From positions 5,580,001-5,644,000 of the forward strand of contig NC_134997.1 of assembly GCF_050947335.1 (NCBI RefSeq): 64,000 bases of DNA. Direction: 5' to 3'. This DNA comes from Megachile rotundata. Taxonomy: Eukaryota; Arthropoda; Insecta; Hymenoptera; Megachilidae. Below are positions 9,929 to 21,110 of this stretch, piece after piece (within the stretch, counting starts at the first letter, position 1; each line of letters starts with the position of its first letter). Under the pieces are notes generated by a model that had not been told where the DNA came from, did not search any database, and was given only the letters and a program-made list of their open reading frames with translations. The translations under genes were made by a program, and so were the position numbers.

Positions 9929-10680
9929 AGAAGACAATAATTGTTGCTTCCGTAAGTTTTTAAATACGGAGACTGAAGTATTAGAATTAATATTGAATCG
10001 TGGTATTAATAGAACACGGACACCTTTGGGAGCATCAATTATACCGTATTACATCGTGTAATTAAAGTTCCGAAAGCGATAAAAGTAACGAAAGCAAAAA
10101 TAAAATACGTACAGTGAAAGTATCGAACGAGCACAATTGAAAAATTCTTTCGCTCAACTTCTTCCTGTTGAAAGCGCTAACACATATACAAAGCTAGGGG
10201 AAAGAAGCTAATAACGAATCGCGTGACATAAGAACTTGGACTGATATAACAGTGGGAAAAGCAAAGTACATATGCCTTCCCATGTGTGCTGAACGATATA
10301 AACAAAATTGTCTTATGTACGACAGTTCGAGGAAAAGTTTCTAAATCTTTCACCGAATCAATTCTCATTACGAAGCATATTTCCTTTTACCTATAGTGTT
10401 TCTATACATAAAATCGAACCATGTGTGCTTTTTTACGTAGGTGTATGTTAACATTATACCTTGGTTATTATACCAAAATATTTAAGTACCTATACCCACA
10501 AATCTCGAAATCTCTACGTCTCTATATTTTCCGTTATTAATAATAGAAAATACTGCAGTTAACTGCGTTTTCTTAGTTTAAAATAGGGGATATTGATGAG
10601 TAAGGAAGTTCTGAGTTCCTTAAATAGAAAACGGAAAGTTTTCTTGTGTTTTCGAGTGACAACTGTACATTTTCTGATGT
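9929..10680. other. AT-rich noncoding DNA
   Basis: Sequence of ordinary complexity. The open frame at 10,177-10,368 (-) has no recognisable motif. No repeats or regulatory signals stand out. Confidence 0.5.
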
Positions 10681-10689
10681 TCATATTGT

Positions 10690-11330
10690 CAAGATTATTA
10701 TATTGCAAATTTGCAAATTTGAAAATTTGAAAATCTGAAAACTGGAATTTTAGAAAATTAAAAATTGTAATTGTAAATTTGGAAATTTACAAATTTGAAG
10801 ATTTGAAAATCTAAAAATTGGGATTTAAAAAAATTGAAAATTTGGAAATTTGGATATTTGCAAATTAGAAAGTTTAAAAATCTAAAAAATTGGAATTTTA
10901 GAAAATTTAAAATTTGGAAATTTACAAATTTGGAGATTTGAAAGTCTAAAAATTGGAATTTTAGAAAATTCAAAATGTAGAAATTTGGATATTTGCAAAT
11001 TTGAAAGTTTGAAAATCTAAAAATTGGAATTTTGAAAAATTAAAAATTTGGAAATTTACAAATTTGAAGATTTGAAAATCTAAAAATTGGGATTTAAAAA
11101 AACTGAAAATTTGGAAATTTGGATATGTGCAAATTTGAAAGTTTGAAAATCTAAAAAAATTGGAATTTGGAAAATTAAAAATTTGGAAATTTACAAATTT
11201 GAAGATTTGAAAATCTAAAAATTGGTATTTAAAAACACTGAAAATTTGGAAATTTGGATATGTGCAAATTTGAAAGTTTGAAAATCTTGAAATTGGAATT
11301 TTGGAAAATTAAAATTTTGGAAGTGTGAGA
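10690..11330 (+). repeat. Satellite array with a 134/135-bp dimeric higher-order unit
   Basis: Two alternating monomers of about 67 bp. One carries GGAAATTTACAAATTTGAAG, the other GGAAATTTGGATATGTGC or GGATATTTGC. The first marker recurs at 10,781, 10,916, 11,050, 11,185 and (decayed) 11,319, a step of 134 or 135 bp. The minus-strand open frame at 10,758-10,973 (NFQIxKFVNFQ-like) is a by-product. Confidence 0.9.
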
Positions 11331-11358
11331 GTTTGAAAATTTTTTAATTTGAAAATTT

Positions 11359-11436
11359 AGAAATTTAGATATTTGGAAAATCGAAAATTCGCAATTTAGA
11401 AATTTAGATATTTGGAAAATCGAAAATTCGCAATTT
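11359..11436 (+). repeat. 39-bp tandem duplication
   Basis: AGAAATTTAGATATTTGG, then AAAATCGAAAATTCGCAATTT, occurs twice in a row (11,359 and 11,398) with no visible difference. It belongs to the decayed edge of the preceding array. Confidence 0.85.
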
Positions 11437-11780
11437 AGAAATTTTTTAATTTAAAGACTTGAAAATCTAAAAATCTAAAAATTTAAAAAACTGAAAATTT
11501 CAAAATTAAAATAACTCAATGTCGAATATTTATAAAACCAATATTAAAAATGTCTAAATTTCCAACTACCCAACCTAATTTCCATATTACAAAGAACAAC
11601 TAAAATCAAAAAATTCAAAATAGAAAATTAAAAAGATTTCATTTCTAAGAAATGTGTAATTTTAAAATGTTTACACATAAAAAATACCGAAAAAAGAAAT
11701 TAAAGGTAGCAAATATACTGTTCAACCTATTTCTATCAGAATTTTTCAATTTCCCCTAGTAAATAAAATGACCTCGATAA
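11437..11780. other. Decayed satellite edge and AT-rich filler
   Basis: Loose AAATTTAAAAACTGAAAATTTC-type words grading into ordinary AT-rich sequence. No gene seen. Confidence 0.5.
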
Positions 11781-12060
11781 AAAGAAAATGTCGCGAGTGA
11801 AAATGGTGGCGGATACATCGGTCCAGCAAGCGTTTCTATTTCCGTTTACGTAACTTTGAAAACCCGATGGATACGCAACAACTGTACGCAGTGTTAATAT
11901 AACCGCAAAGGTCAGTTACTCGATTAATCATGCACTCTCCATGGAACTTCGCGAACACCGTCTATAGTATGGCGTGAAGCGTATAAATAGTGATTCGTAT
12001 CAGCTGCTCACTTAGCCTACTACTATTGTTCCCTGATCGATGTTTCTGATTTCTTTTCTT
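11781..12060 (+). promoter_or_regulatory. Candidate TATA-type core promoter (+)
   Basis: A small island of higher complexity and G+C holds GTATAAATAG (TATA box at 11,982-11,989). TCACTT at 12,008-12,013 is a near match to the arthropod initiator TCAKTY, with its A 28 bp from the first T of the TATA box. Upstream are TTTACGTAAC, GGTCAGTT and CGCGAACACCG. No coding exon is recognisable downstream, so the transcript, if any, could be noncoding or start a gene whose exons lie elsewhere. TATAAATA words are common in AT-rich DNA, so confidence is modest. Confidence 0.33.
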
Positions 12061-12086
12061 TCTCTTCTTTTTTTTTCTTTATTCCT
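12049..12086 (+). other. Polypyrimidine tract
   Basis: A nearly unbroken run of T and C (TTTCTTTTCTTTCTCTTC and onward). It resembles a splice-acceptor tract, but no AG follows within the expected distance, so I do not call a splice site. Confidence 0.6.
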
Positions 12087-12454
12087 ACAATTTTCTCGTT
12101 TGGTTTATGGATAAATTGGGTAATTATATGAGTATTGAAAGTGAAATAATTGATGTTGAAAGTAATTATTATTAATCCTTAATGGTGACATGGGATGTGA
12201 TGGAAGCTCAGGCATTTTATTTTCAATTTTAGTTGCTTTACATTCTGAAAATCTGAATAAATATTTTTTTGATATACCGGTATTTTTACTGTTGTATCTC
12301 AAGAGTATTTAGCTAAAATTTTAGCTCTTTACATTAAAATTGAAAAAAGTTTTGTATTTTTCTATGAAAACCATCATTTTTTTCATGTTTTTGAATTTCT
12401 TGTTCATATTCAACACACACTTAAATAAAATTGGTAAAAATATTTTATTGTAAT

Positions 12455-12549
12455 ATGTGTATGTATGTGTATACATATGTGTATGTGTATGTATATGTAT
12501 ACATATGTGTATGTGTATGTGTATGTACATGTATATGTATGTATATATT
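12455..12549 (+). repeat. Compound (TGTA)n/(TG)n/(TA)n microsatellite
   Basis: TGTGTATGTATGTGTATACA-type sequence for about 95 bp. It generates the overlapping minus-strand frames rich in Ile-His-Thr at 12,321-12,610, which are not genes. Confidence 0.92.
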
Positions 12550-14282
12550 TATCATTAAATATATAATATAACAATTTAGCCAAAAATATAATAATAGTAA
12601 ATGTTACCATTTTAATAATTGAATTTAATTACTATTAATTCTGCATTAATAAATAATTATTCAAATAAACTTCATATATACTTAATTATTATACTTGAAA
12701 CAATATTCAGCATACTTTTTTTATTTTATCATTTTTGAGTTTGTAAATTTTTCATTCAGCAGTAAATTTTACATTAATTTTTTTGTTTGGTTAATTTAGT
12801 ATATTTAATAAAACATATAATTTTATGTAAAAAAAAATGTAACTTTATATGAAAGAATTTTAAGAATTTTTGAACTTAATTTAATGAAGTATACAATCTA
12901 TTTTTTGTAAATATAATTTCATTCCATCAAATATCATTTCATCTTGCAAAATATGAATCGATAACAGTATAAAACTTTCTCTCCGAGTAAAGTTATTGGT
13001 AGAACCTGTTACTTTGCGATATTTTTGTAGTTCTCAATTTCTTTCCTTCTCATTTTAAACCTAATCGAAATGGTACAAGCAAGTGACGTCCGCAAAGACG
13101 CGAAAGACAGGTAGCAAAGGACAGAAGGAAGCTTTCCACGATTATCCTAAAAATAATATACGCCCGTCATCCGCAAAAGACGTATAAATGAAAAAAGTGA
13201 CTCATGAAAACGTCCTTCGATAGCCGAGGTCTTCGACTATAACATAATTATGGCATATCGCGTACATCCACTTTACAGTGTCTCTCGATTTTATAGATTA
13301 TTCACCGAATCGATCGAGCGCGTGATTTCTTCGACGCGTTACAAAATGGTGGCAGTTTCCATTTTCTTCAAGTTCACGGTCAGATGCGTCAGTAACAATT
13401 CTCGATGCGACAAAAGTCCAAACTGGGGTATAATCCTACAGAAACTTTTTACTACACAAATTTTGAATATTAGAATCATCACACCAAAATGGCGTTTTAC
13501 AATTTCAAAATTCTTCTCTAAAATTCTTAATTTATTACAATCACAATTCTAGTGATTGCGATGTAATCACTGCAATGATCCAATGACTTTTGCAGGAATA
13601 ATTGAAGATGTAATATAATAAATTCTCTCGTTGCATTTACTCGGAATCGAAACAATTTTGTATCCCGGCTACTTGTCATATCAGTCATTTTTGAACCACA
13701 TTAACACATGGACTACCACAGTGAAGCAACTGAATATTGCGTTAGGTTAGTATTTTCACTTTTAACAATTCTTACCAAATATTTGTATAATGCCTTGTTA
13801 CATTTATTTTTCATAGTTACGAGCAGATAATATGAGTATTTTCAATTAGGCAAGAGAAATTAAAAAAGAATTTTTAATAAGGTGGTAGGTGCATAGTAAT
13901 GGAAGTGCTACCCGCATATGGATGACATGACGATCAAAGTGTTAACCTAAGCTTGCATTTAATATGTGTAATGTTTTAACCAGTCAAATGTGTACGCGTA
14001 TGTTACTCGATATAATGTAAACATTATTCCTACATAACAGGCCTATAGGTTTCAAACCTCAACGTCTTTTTCTTAATAAATAATAATAACAGTGAACAGT
14101 GAATTGTTACGAAATGTTTCCTTTTACGTTTTGTGCCGCGTAGGGTGCATGCGGCCAACGCTAAACATTCTGTTTAATTGGGACTTCTCTGTTCTGGAAC
14201 ATTCTGTTTAAGAGTCGCTTGGTATCTTCACTGAGAAACAAAGAATTGTTTAAAAATTTATCGTAGAGTTAAATATGGAACC
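12550..14282. other. AT-rich noncoding DNA with a moderately complex patch
   Basis: 12,550-13,000 is very AT-rich. 13,080-13,450 is more complex and contains GACGTATAAATG (TATA-like, 13,180-13,191) followed by a perfect AP-1 word TGACTCA at 13,198-13,204. The open frame 13,250-13,552 (+), starting MAYRVHPLYSVSRFYRLF, has no domain I recognise, and its second half is low complexity. It could be a short exon or chance. Confidence 0.4.
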
Positions 14283-14461
14283 TTAACCCATTCACTGCCA
14301 ATTACGAGATATTTCTAATGTTCTTTTTTTATTCTTGTAAATCTACTTTAGTACTATATTTGCAACTAAATATTATATTCTGTGAAAATCTATGTTCCTT
14401 AAATTAAAATCATAGCGACCAGGGAAAGCGCCTTAAATTTCTTTGGCAGTGAATGGGTTAA
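14283..14461. mobile_element. piggyBac-type MITE, 171 bp, with TTAA target duplication
   Basis: The element at 14,287-14,457 has perfect 15-bp ends: CCCATTCACTGCCAA on the left and TTGGCAGTGAATGGG on the right. It is flanked by TTAA at 14,283-14,286 and 14,458-14,461. TTAA target sites and CCC/GGG termini are the signature of piggyBac elements. The interior has no open frame, so it depended on a transposase elsewhere. Confidence 0.88.
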
Positions 14462-14641
14462 CTTTGGCTTGCAATGTTGAGTTAGACACGTGACACACGT
14501 TACAATTCAAACGTGACAAACCTAAATCGTATTTGCATGACGATCGAGTTGTGAGTTCGATATCATTTATAATTTGTATAATTGAAGATCGTTAAATACA
14601 AAATATACCTAACGTTTCAACGTTCTTTATTTATCTTGACA

Positions 14642-15024
14642 CTGTAGTAATAATTAGGTAGCTCTGACTGACACAACTGCCGAAAAACTCGTAGGTTAAG
14701 TGGTTAATGGTATCTATACTGTGTTTATTATATTTTTTTTCTTGCTTATTATGATTTTGTTACTACCGAAACATTGTAAAGTGTACGTCAAAAACAAGTT
14801 TATTCGTTTTGGCAACGGGACGTGTTACTAACTATGGTATAATCGCAAGGAGAATTTTATCTTCGATTTAGGAAGATTAAATGTGTAAATATGAAAATTT
14901 ATATAAAAATAATAATTCATAGATTTCTGTGTATGAAAATTGTATTAAAATGTAGAAATATAATTGCTGTAGTAATAATTAGTAAACTGTAAATAGCTAC
15001 AAAATTGTAGGTTAAGGGGTTAAT
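14642..15024 (+). repeat. Diverged direct repeat pair, about 60 bp each
   Basis: 14,642-14,708 and 14,967-15,024 both begin CTGTAGTAATAATTA and end GTAGGTTAAGNGGTTAAT, with drifted middles. They lie 325 bp apart just downstream of the MITE. The 260 bp between them is AT-rich with no gene seen. Confidence 0.6.
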
Positions 15025-15045
15025 TCACTATTTTTATTTTATTTT

Positions 15046-15549
15046 TCAAAGTGGAAAAGTAACTATAAACTGTTTACCCAACCCGAAATCGTTTATTAGA
15101 TATTCAGACAGATTTATCGATGTTTTCTTATGAAATTTTATTACAACGTCCTTATTTGGCGCCAGAACATGGCCGCGATGTAATGTAATATCGATGTTGT
15201 TCCACCAGGCCATTTTGTATAATACAGTCATTCGAATAGGATCTGAACCTTTTATAAAACGATAAAATGCTTTAAAAATTGCGGAACGATTGAAAATCGT
15301 TGTACTCTTATAAAAAATGAATAATATAATGGCAAAATGATTGGAAATCGTTGTACTGTTATAAAAAATGAATAATATAATGGCAGAATAATTGAAAATC
15401 TCTGAATTGTTGCAAAGAGTGAACAATATATTGGCGAAACAATGGAAAATCTGTGAATTGTTGCAAAGAGTGAACAATATGATGCCAAAACGATTGAAAA
15501 TACCTGAATCGTAAAAAGGAAGGAATATGAAGGAATGGTCTGATATCAA
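15046..15549 (-). CDS. Open frame with five 17-residue repeats, doubtful protein
   Basis: The 167-residue frame starts MISDHSFIF. Residues of about 14-100 are five tandem 17-residue units (pattern SxIFNxxAIILFxxxNS), followed by a non-repeat tail with words such as HRGHVLAPNKDVVIKFH. The repeats reflect a 51-bp DNA repeat; because 51 is a multiple of three, other frames stay open too (for example 15,252-15,488), so openness is weak evidence. I recognise no family. There is no signal peptide; the repeats are hydrophobic. It could be a repeat by-product, a decayed gene or a small repeat protein. Confidence 0.15.
   Translation of the reverse strand: MISDHSFIFLPFYDSGIFNRFGIILFTLCNNSQIFHCFANILFTLCNNSEIFNYSAIILFIFYNSTTISNHFAIILFIFYKSTTIFNRSAIFKAFYRFIKGSDPIRMTVLYKMAWWNNIDITLHRGHVLAPNKDVVIKFHKKTSINLSEYLINDFGLGKQFIVTFPL
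15285..15515 (-). repeat. 51-bp tandem repeat, about 4.5 units
   Basis: The marker ATTGAAAATC (with variants) recurs at 15,289, 15,340, 15,391, 15,442 and 15,493, exactly 51 bp apart. Adjacent units share TATAAAAAATGAATAATATA or TTGCAAAGAGTGAACAATAT. Confidence 0.92.
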
Positions 15550-15799
15550 AGATGGCGAATATCAGCACGAAGTGAATTAGAAGAAAATGAAATTGAACTT
15601 TATAGTGATAATGAGATTATAAGATATTCAGAAGTCCTGGGAAAATGAATTAGAAAATATTTAGAATTTTGTGTGAAAGTGGTTGTGTTTCAGGTTCTGA
15701 AGATGAAAGTGAAAGCATTAAAATGAATCTGCTGCAAAGCAGTGGAAAAAAATATAAAAAGGGTGCAATTATTATATTTATTACGTATTTTGTTATAAA

Positions 15800-16082
15800 T
15801 ACATTTTGACTGGTTTTGGTAGAAACAGCTTCCTCCTAACTGTTAATTCTAGTATTAGTAATAAATCCATCAGTTTACTCATTGATAAACAGGTCTAATT
15901 ATATTATAGTTATTAATTGTAATTCCATAACATAAAATTGTTTTTTAAATAGTAATGAATCAAAAAATATTTTATTATCATGTACATCTTCAAGACATTT
16001 TGTCTAGTTTTGGTAAAAATAGTTTCCTCTTAACTGTCAATTCTAGTGTTAATAATGAATCCATCTGTTTGTTCATTGATGT
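15800..16082 (+). repeat. Diverged duplication, about 88 bp, 194 bp apart
   Basis: 15,800-15,888 and 15,994-16,082 align without large gaps: ACATTTTGACTGGTTTTGGT against ACATTTTGTCTAGTTTTGGT, later CTAACTGTTAATTCTAG against TTAACTGTCAATTCTAG, both ending CATTGAT. The open frame at 15,955-16,140 lies in copy 2 and is not otherwise supported. Confidence 0.82.
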
Positions 16083-16139
16083 GCAGTTTTACGAATATTT
16101 AATAACTTTCATTTTCAATTTATTAATCCGTTTCATTTG

Positions 16140-18960
16140 AGTTTCTGTAGAACTTAAGAATCATTTTTGCTTGATATTGTTTTCGCATAAATCATTGATG
16201 ATTTATTTCTCCTTGATCATTTACTTATTGTCTGTGGGTTTTATGCTTCATGAATATTCCTTCTAAGTTCACGTGGATCAAAGGGAAACTGCGACATAAA
16301 TTCCATAAACTCGCAGTTTTTCTGTAATTAGTCTAAAACAAGTAGAATTCCTTATCATATTTCAGACATTTAACCGAACATTCTTGCAAACAACAAAAAA
16401 TTGTATCCTCATTTTTTCAAAAAGTTCATTTTTTCCTATTTATCATAATTTCTGATGTTCCATAAATTTCTACAAAAATATTGTACAAAAACAAAATAAT
16501 ATATTATACAAAAATAATAAAAAATATTCTACAATAGCTTCTATATTTCTACAAAAAGAAACCATATATTTTCACATTTCAATTTTCATTATATTTTTAC
16601 AAATTTTCAATACCATTTCAAAAATTGTATATACAGTGAGTCAAAAAATCCTACATTTCAAGTTCATTACCTGAGGTGTTAATTGAAGGGGACTGTGCAA
16701 AATATATTTCATTTTTATGTACATATCGAGCAGGTTTTGTATCGATAAAATCTTTTCCAGTAAAATATCAAAGTTCATGTTTTCGGGGACATAAAATTGA
16801 AAATTTTCAAAATTTGCATAATATTTTATATCGCTACATGCGTGATCTTTTATGTGCCCATCGTTTTCCCCCAGATTTCCCTGCACACAGACAAAGCGAC
16901 AAACAAAGCGCAATTTAGGTACGTGTACGTATGTACATAATGGGGAGAGGGATGTTCCAGGGGTAACAGAGCTGAACGAAACAATGTAGCTAGTTACATC
17001 ATTTTTATTACACTTGAAATTAAATTATTGCGATTTTCGGAAGATTTGTGATGTTTATATTGTTGTATTGTGATTGGCATGAATGTAGTATGTGTAACAT
17101 TTTGGTTAGGTTAGGTTAGTTGTTCAGGTTAAGTGTTCAATGTGTGTTACGTGTTAGGTCAGTTGTTCAGGTTAGGTTTTAGTAAAACAGATAATTAAAA
17201 ATAGTGTTTTTGATTGATTAATTTAGTGCTTCTGAATTTCTGTAATTATCTATAATTATTAAATTATAAATTATTATTAATTTAAGTCAGTTTTATAATT
17301 ATCTATAATTATAATTATAAATGTATAAATATCTGTAACTTAAAATAGATATTAAATGTATAAAAGATATTTTTGATTTATTGACTTTTATAAGAATTTT
17401 ATTTCATATAATAAAAATAGTAATTAGTAAAGTTAATAATAGTTAATTCTCGTTTCAGTAAGTATGTTTTGATTTAAAATTATACGAGCATCAATTTACA
17501 AATAATTTAGTAAAAGTTTTCGGATTATATTTTTACCGAAGAAGAAGGCACCAAACTTTATATTAGTATATTTCTATAACGATGCTTATTTAATAACAAA
17601 TTTATTTAATGAAATTCGCCAAATTATTTCGGAAACTATTTTCCATTTTGTTTTCTAATTTTCTTAAAAAGTATGCAACATTAATTATTTTTAAATTTGA
17701 TAGAAATTTTATCTAGTTATTAACACACAACCTTTTAAAATTGTTCTTGATATTCGTCCTTTTAATTCTTTGATTAATAATAATATTCATAATTACTCAA
17801 ATTTGCCAGTTTAAAGAATAATAATATACAACGTTAACTACCCTAAAATTGAATACAAACTTGATTTTGTCAAGTATTAACCTACAAATCTCAAATTATA
17901 TCCAAAATTTATATCCATAATTTTCTCAATAATTATTTTAATTCGTCATTTTCCTAAAATATGACATACATCACCCCAATATTTAATACAAACCTTGTCA
18001 TACATTGTGGCATAATTTATAATTACAATTATCTAAATAATAATATCAATAATTATTTTAACTTACTAGTTCGTAATATTATCTACCTCAGACTTGTACA
18101 GAAACTTTATCTTAAAAACCAGAATAAATTATCAAAAACAAGAAACCTGAACAGATTGTCTTCAAAATACATTTCTCTAATTTTCTCAGTAACAATTACT
18201 ATGTGGCAATTACTCAATAACGATTATTGTGTAAATTTATCAATTTTCCTTAATAAAATAGTATGTATCGATTACCTCACTTATTAAAAACCTTGCCATG
18301 TATTATCATTTAAATAATTCCTCTCAAATTGTTCGTATAACTATTTTAATTCTCTTAATAATAATAATATCTAACTATTTCAAATTACCAATTAAAAAAT
18401 AAATAATATATAATATTAGTTGCCCTAAAATTGTACATACTTTATTCATTAACAAATCAGAAACTTCAGCAGATTGTCCCTAGAATTTCCCTAATTTTCT
18501 TAATAATAATGTCTATATCTAAAATTCACCTTAAAAAAATAATGTATTATACAATATCCGTCAAACTATCCAAATAATCCATTTCACTAATTTTCATAAT
18601 AATAACAATAATTGTACTTTATCAATTAAAAAAATAACGTTAATTACCTCAAAACTGTATACAAACTTTATCTTATAGTAATAAACCAGAACCTTATCAG
18701 ATTGTCATTTCCACTAATAATCATATTTACAATTATTAAAATTTATCAATTTTCTCTAAGAATAAATAATGTACAATAATTAATTTATTACAAATTTATA
18801 ATCAGCCTTGTATAAAGCGAAAGCTACCAAGTTCTTCCCTAGCATTCATAATAATTTTTCCAATTTGCCAACGTTCAAAAGCAACATTACAAATACAAAT
18901 TCCAGCTCGTAAAGCTTCCTGAAATTTCTCAATTTCTCAAAAAAACGATTTGCGCAACAA
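16140..18960. other. Long AT-rich noncoding stretch
   Basis: Very AT-rich, with runs of TAATAATAAT and ATTATAATTA. A more complex segment at 16,640-16,990 begins ATATACAGTGAGTCAAAAAA, which resembles a transposon end, and has overlapping open frames on both strands; no partner end was found. No gene is supported. The AT-rich open frame at 17,961-18,287 is probably chance. Confidence 0.5.
17102..17119 (+). repeat. Short interstitial TTAGG tract
   Basis: GGTTAGGTTAGGTTAG gives about three units of the insect telomere repeat, with related words (GTTCAGGTTA, TTAGGTC) up to 17,180. It is too short to mark a telomere. Confidence 0.6.
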
Positions 18961-18970
18961 TAACATCCCC

Positions 18971-21110
18971 TATAAAACGAAACATTTGTAAATTTCGTCC
19001 AGCTCTGGTGCGGGTGTGTGCAAGCAGAATCAAGCGACAACGGAAAACCGAAATATCGGAGGGCTGCTTTATTAAAGAACCAACAACTGATATACAACTG
19101 GATCCGTGTGTGAAAAGATCGGTGAACACCAAAAGCACGCGGCGGCCGGTCACGTTTCACCATTAGAAGCCAGCAGCGATATACATTTGCGCAACAGTGT
19201 TCGTTCTCAAACAACATACAACAACAAGCTGTTATCGGCGTACATCAGAGGGTTGTTCTCCTGATGATTAACGGGCTGCGAGGTGACCGATCGTCGTGGC
19301 CTCCACAGGGCCAGCCTCGCCAATCCGTACTTGGTCATCCTCGACTATCCTCGGCTCTGTTCTCCAAATCGCGAACGATCACCTGCTGCTACCTGACATG
19401 CTACCCCGAAACTCACAGGGGTTCACCTCTTCAACGCGTGCCCTATTATTTGACGGGTTTTGTCGATGCACTTCCTCAATATATGACGGAACGACATGTT
19501 TAAACGTGGTGGACGGCGAATCTTCGTGAATATCTGGACACCTAAATGATCGGGGTCAGTCTCTGTCTGGATGGATTGTTATCATGGACGAGCACGTGTC
19601 GAACGCTAGAAAGGACGTAGCAAAAATATCTGTCTGTGTTTACGTGTTCTTCATCTCCGATTATGTTACCCGGTCACTTCACTTCAACTGTCCACGACTC
19701 GACCGCGAGTGACAGCGAGCCAAGGCTACCTTATTGCGAACACACGACGACACGCTGATACGCGCACCCCTTTCGCGCCCTGGCTTTCCGAGGGGTCGGC
19801 CAAGGTGCAGTCCGGTTGGTAGTCAAGGCACTGGACATGCGCGCTGAAACGAGCCGCTGACATTCCCGATGAACCCTGTCGTAGCCAACGATCAGCATGG
19901 CCAATTTTCCTCCTTCGTCCATGGACGGAGTTTACCGACGCGAGGACCACGAATCGACCTGGATTCGACGGGAGGTCCTTGAACGTCGGACCCGTTCAAG
20001 GATGTTTTCCAAACGAAGCTGTCCGATATCGATCTCCTGCCCTGGCCTCGAAAAACGCGCGGACTAATCGCTACTAAGTAAATACAAAAGCCCTCTGGTT
20101 GGAAACCAGCTGGTAAGCTCTGCTTGAGACATCTGCGAATAATTGAGCGAGGATGATGGAACACCTTTGTGTCGCGTATGCATCACAGATCACTGTCCGA
20201 CTAACACTTTCTAACTGTCTGAACACTGATAACGTCCTTTGCGATCAGACTTCTTGCAATCACAGATCACTGTTTACGTGACCGGGAATTAGCAGCTAAT
20301 TAAGAATGTAGCAAGAGGATTACAGCCAAATGACACCGGAGCTCTTTGTATTAAGTGTTTCGGAATGAATGAACGGTTCACAGTTCGTTGATAAAATGCG
20401 TTCCCTGTTTCGATCCCGTGGCAGTGTCGTTCAGCTCGGGAACCGGAAGATGAAATCCCGCATCACAGCGTCGAAAAGTTGGCCCGTGATCGATGTCCAT
20501 CCAGTCGGCGTTGCGAGTCGGAGCTGGTCGTGTCGGAGACTTGCGTGTCGGTTCGGGTCACACGTGACCCGAAGGTCATATTCGAGGGATCGATCGGAAG
20601 CTTCGAGGAGGCGGCCGTTCGCGGAAGTTGGCGAGGATTCCTCGCGGAAAATCGAAAGGCGACCGGTACTCGCGCGGTTTCCGCTTCATGTCTCGGAAAT
20701 CTGCACGCTCGCAGTTTCGTCCCCGCACAGTCTCCCGGTATCTGTCGGCGATCTGACGGCCATGAAGAGCAAGGATACGACGCGATATGAATGCTTGCTT
20801 AATTGACCACCGTTTGTTCAGCACTATTGCTAGTTGTCACTGGTTGACGTGAACACGGTTGATGATGATTGTGTGTACGTGTACACGCGGCGAAAACTCG
20901 TCGCTCTTCTAGGTGACTGTTGTGCGCTTCGACATCGAGCGGGTTGCGCGACTGCGCACACTCTGTCCCTGTTCGACCCTCGATTTTACCCTAGTGCCCT
21001 TCTTTCCCGACGCGGGCTCGGTAAAGATGGCAGAGGGAGCGACGATGGCGGAAGGTCGAGGTCCTTGATCACAAATTTAATGACACTACGTTTCGACACA
21101 CATTAACTAA
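18971..21110. promoter_or_regulatory. Largest CpG-rich island: probable promoter and untranslated exon
   Basis: About 2.1 kb of G+C- and CpG-rich sequence in AT-rich surroundings. The change in composition starts at a TATAAAAC box (18,971-18,978), which would place a plus-strand start near 19,000. Overlapping open frames occur on both strands (+: 19,264-19,503; 20,369-20,806; 20,834-21,106. -: 18,846-19,217; 19,726-19,950; 19,892-20,164; 20,576-20,824) and none has a recognisable domain, as expected for a long 5' untranslated exon. Possible splice donors are GTAAGC at 20,113 (+) and GTGAGT on the minus strand (ACTCAC at 19,411-19,416). The 15-base word ATCACAGATCACTGT occurs at 20,182 and 20,259. 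Strand and gene are unresolved; coding exons, if any, lie outside or are too short to recognise. Confidence 0.45.
20555..20577. promoter_or_regulatory. Nuclear-receptor-like half-site cluster with an E-box
   Basis: GGGTCA (20,555-20,560) and TGACCC (20,565-20,570) form an inverted repeat with a 4-base spacer. The spacer creates the palindromic E-box CACGTG (20,561-20,566). AGGTCA follows at 20,573-20,578 or so. These are consensus-type half-sites for nuclear receptors; occupancy is not shown. Confidence 0.35.

Noticed and set aside
12045..12110. Splice acceptor after the polypyrimidine tract
   Set aside because: No AG follows at the right distance and no exon is recognisable.
16620..16990. 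Transposon beginning at ACAGTGAGTCAAAAAA
   Set aside because: The left end looks plausible but no inverted partner, target duplication or transposase could be found.
17102..17119. Telomere or telomere fusion site
   Set aside because: Only about three TTAGG units; such short tracts arise by chance or during repair.
20369..20806. 145-residue plus-strand protein in the 19-21-kb island
   Set aside because: Arg/Ser-rich, overlapped by frames on both strands, no recognisable domain; an untranslated exon or promoter explains it better.
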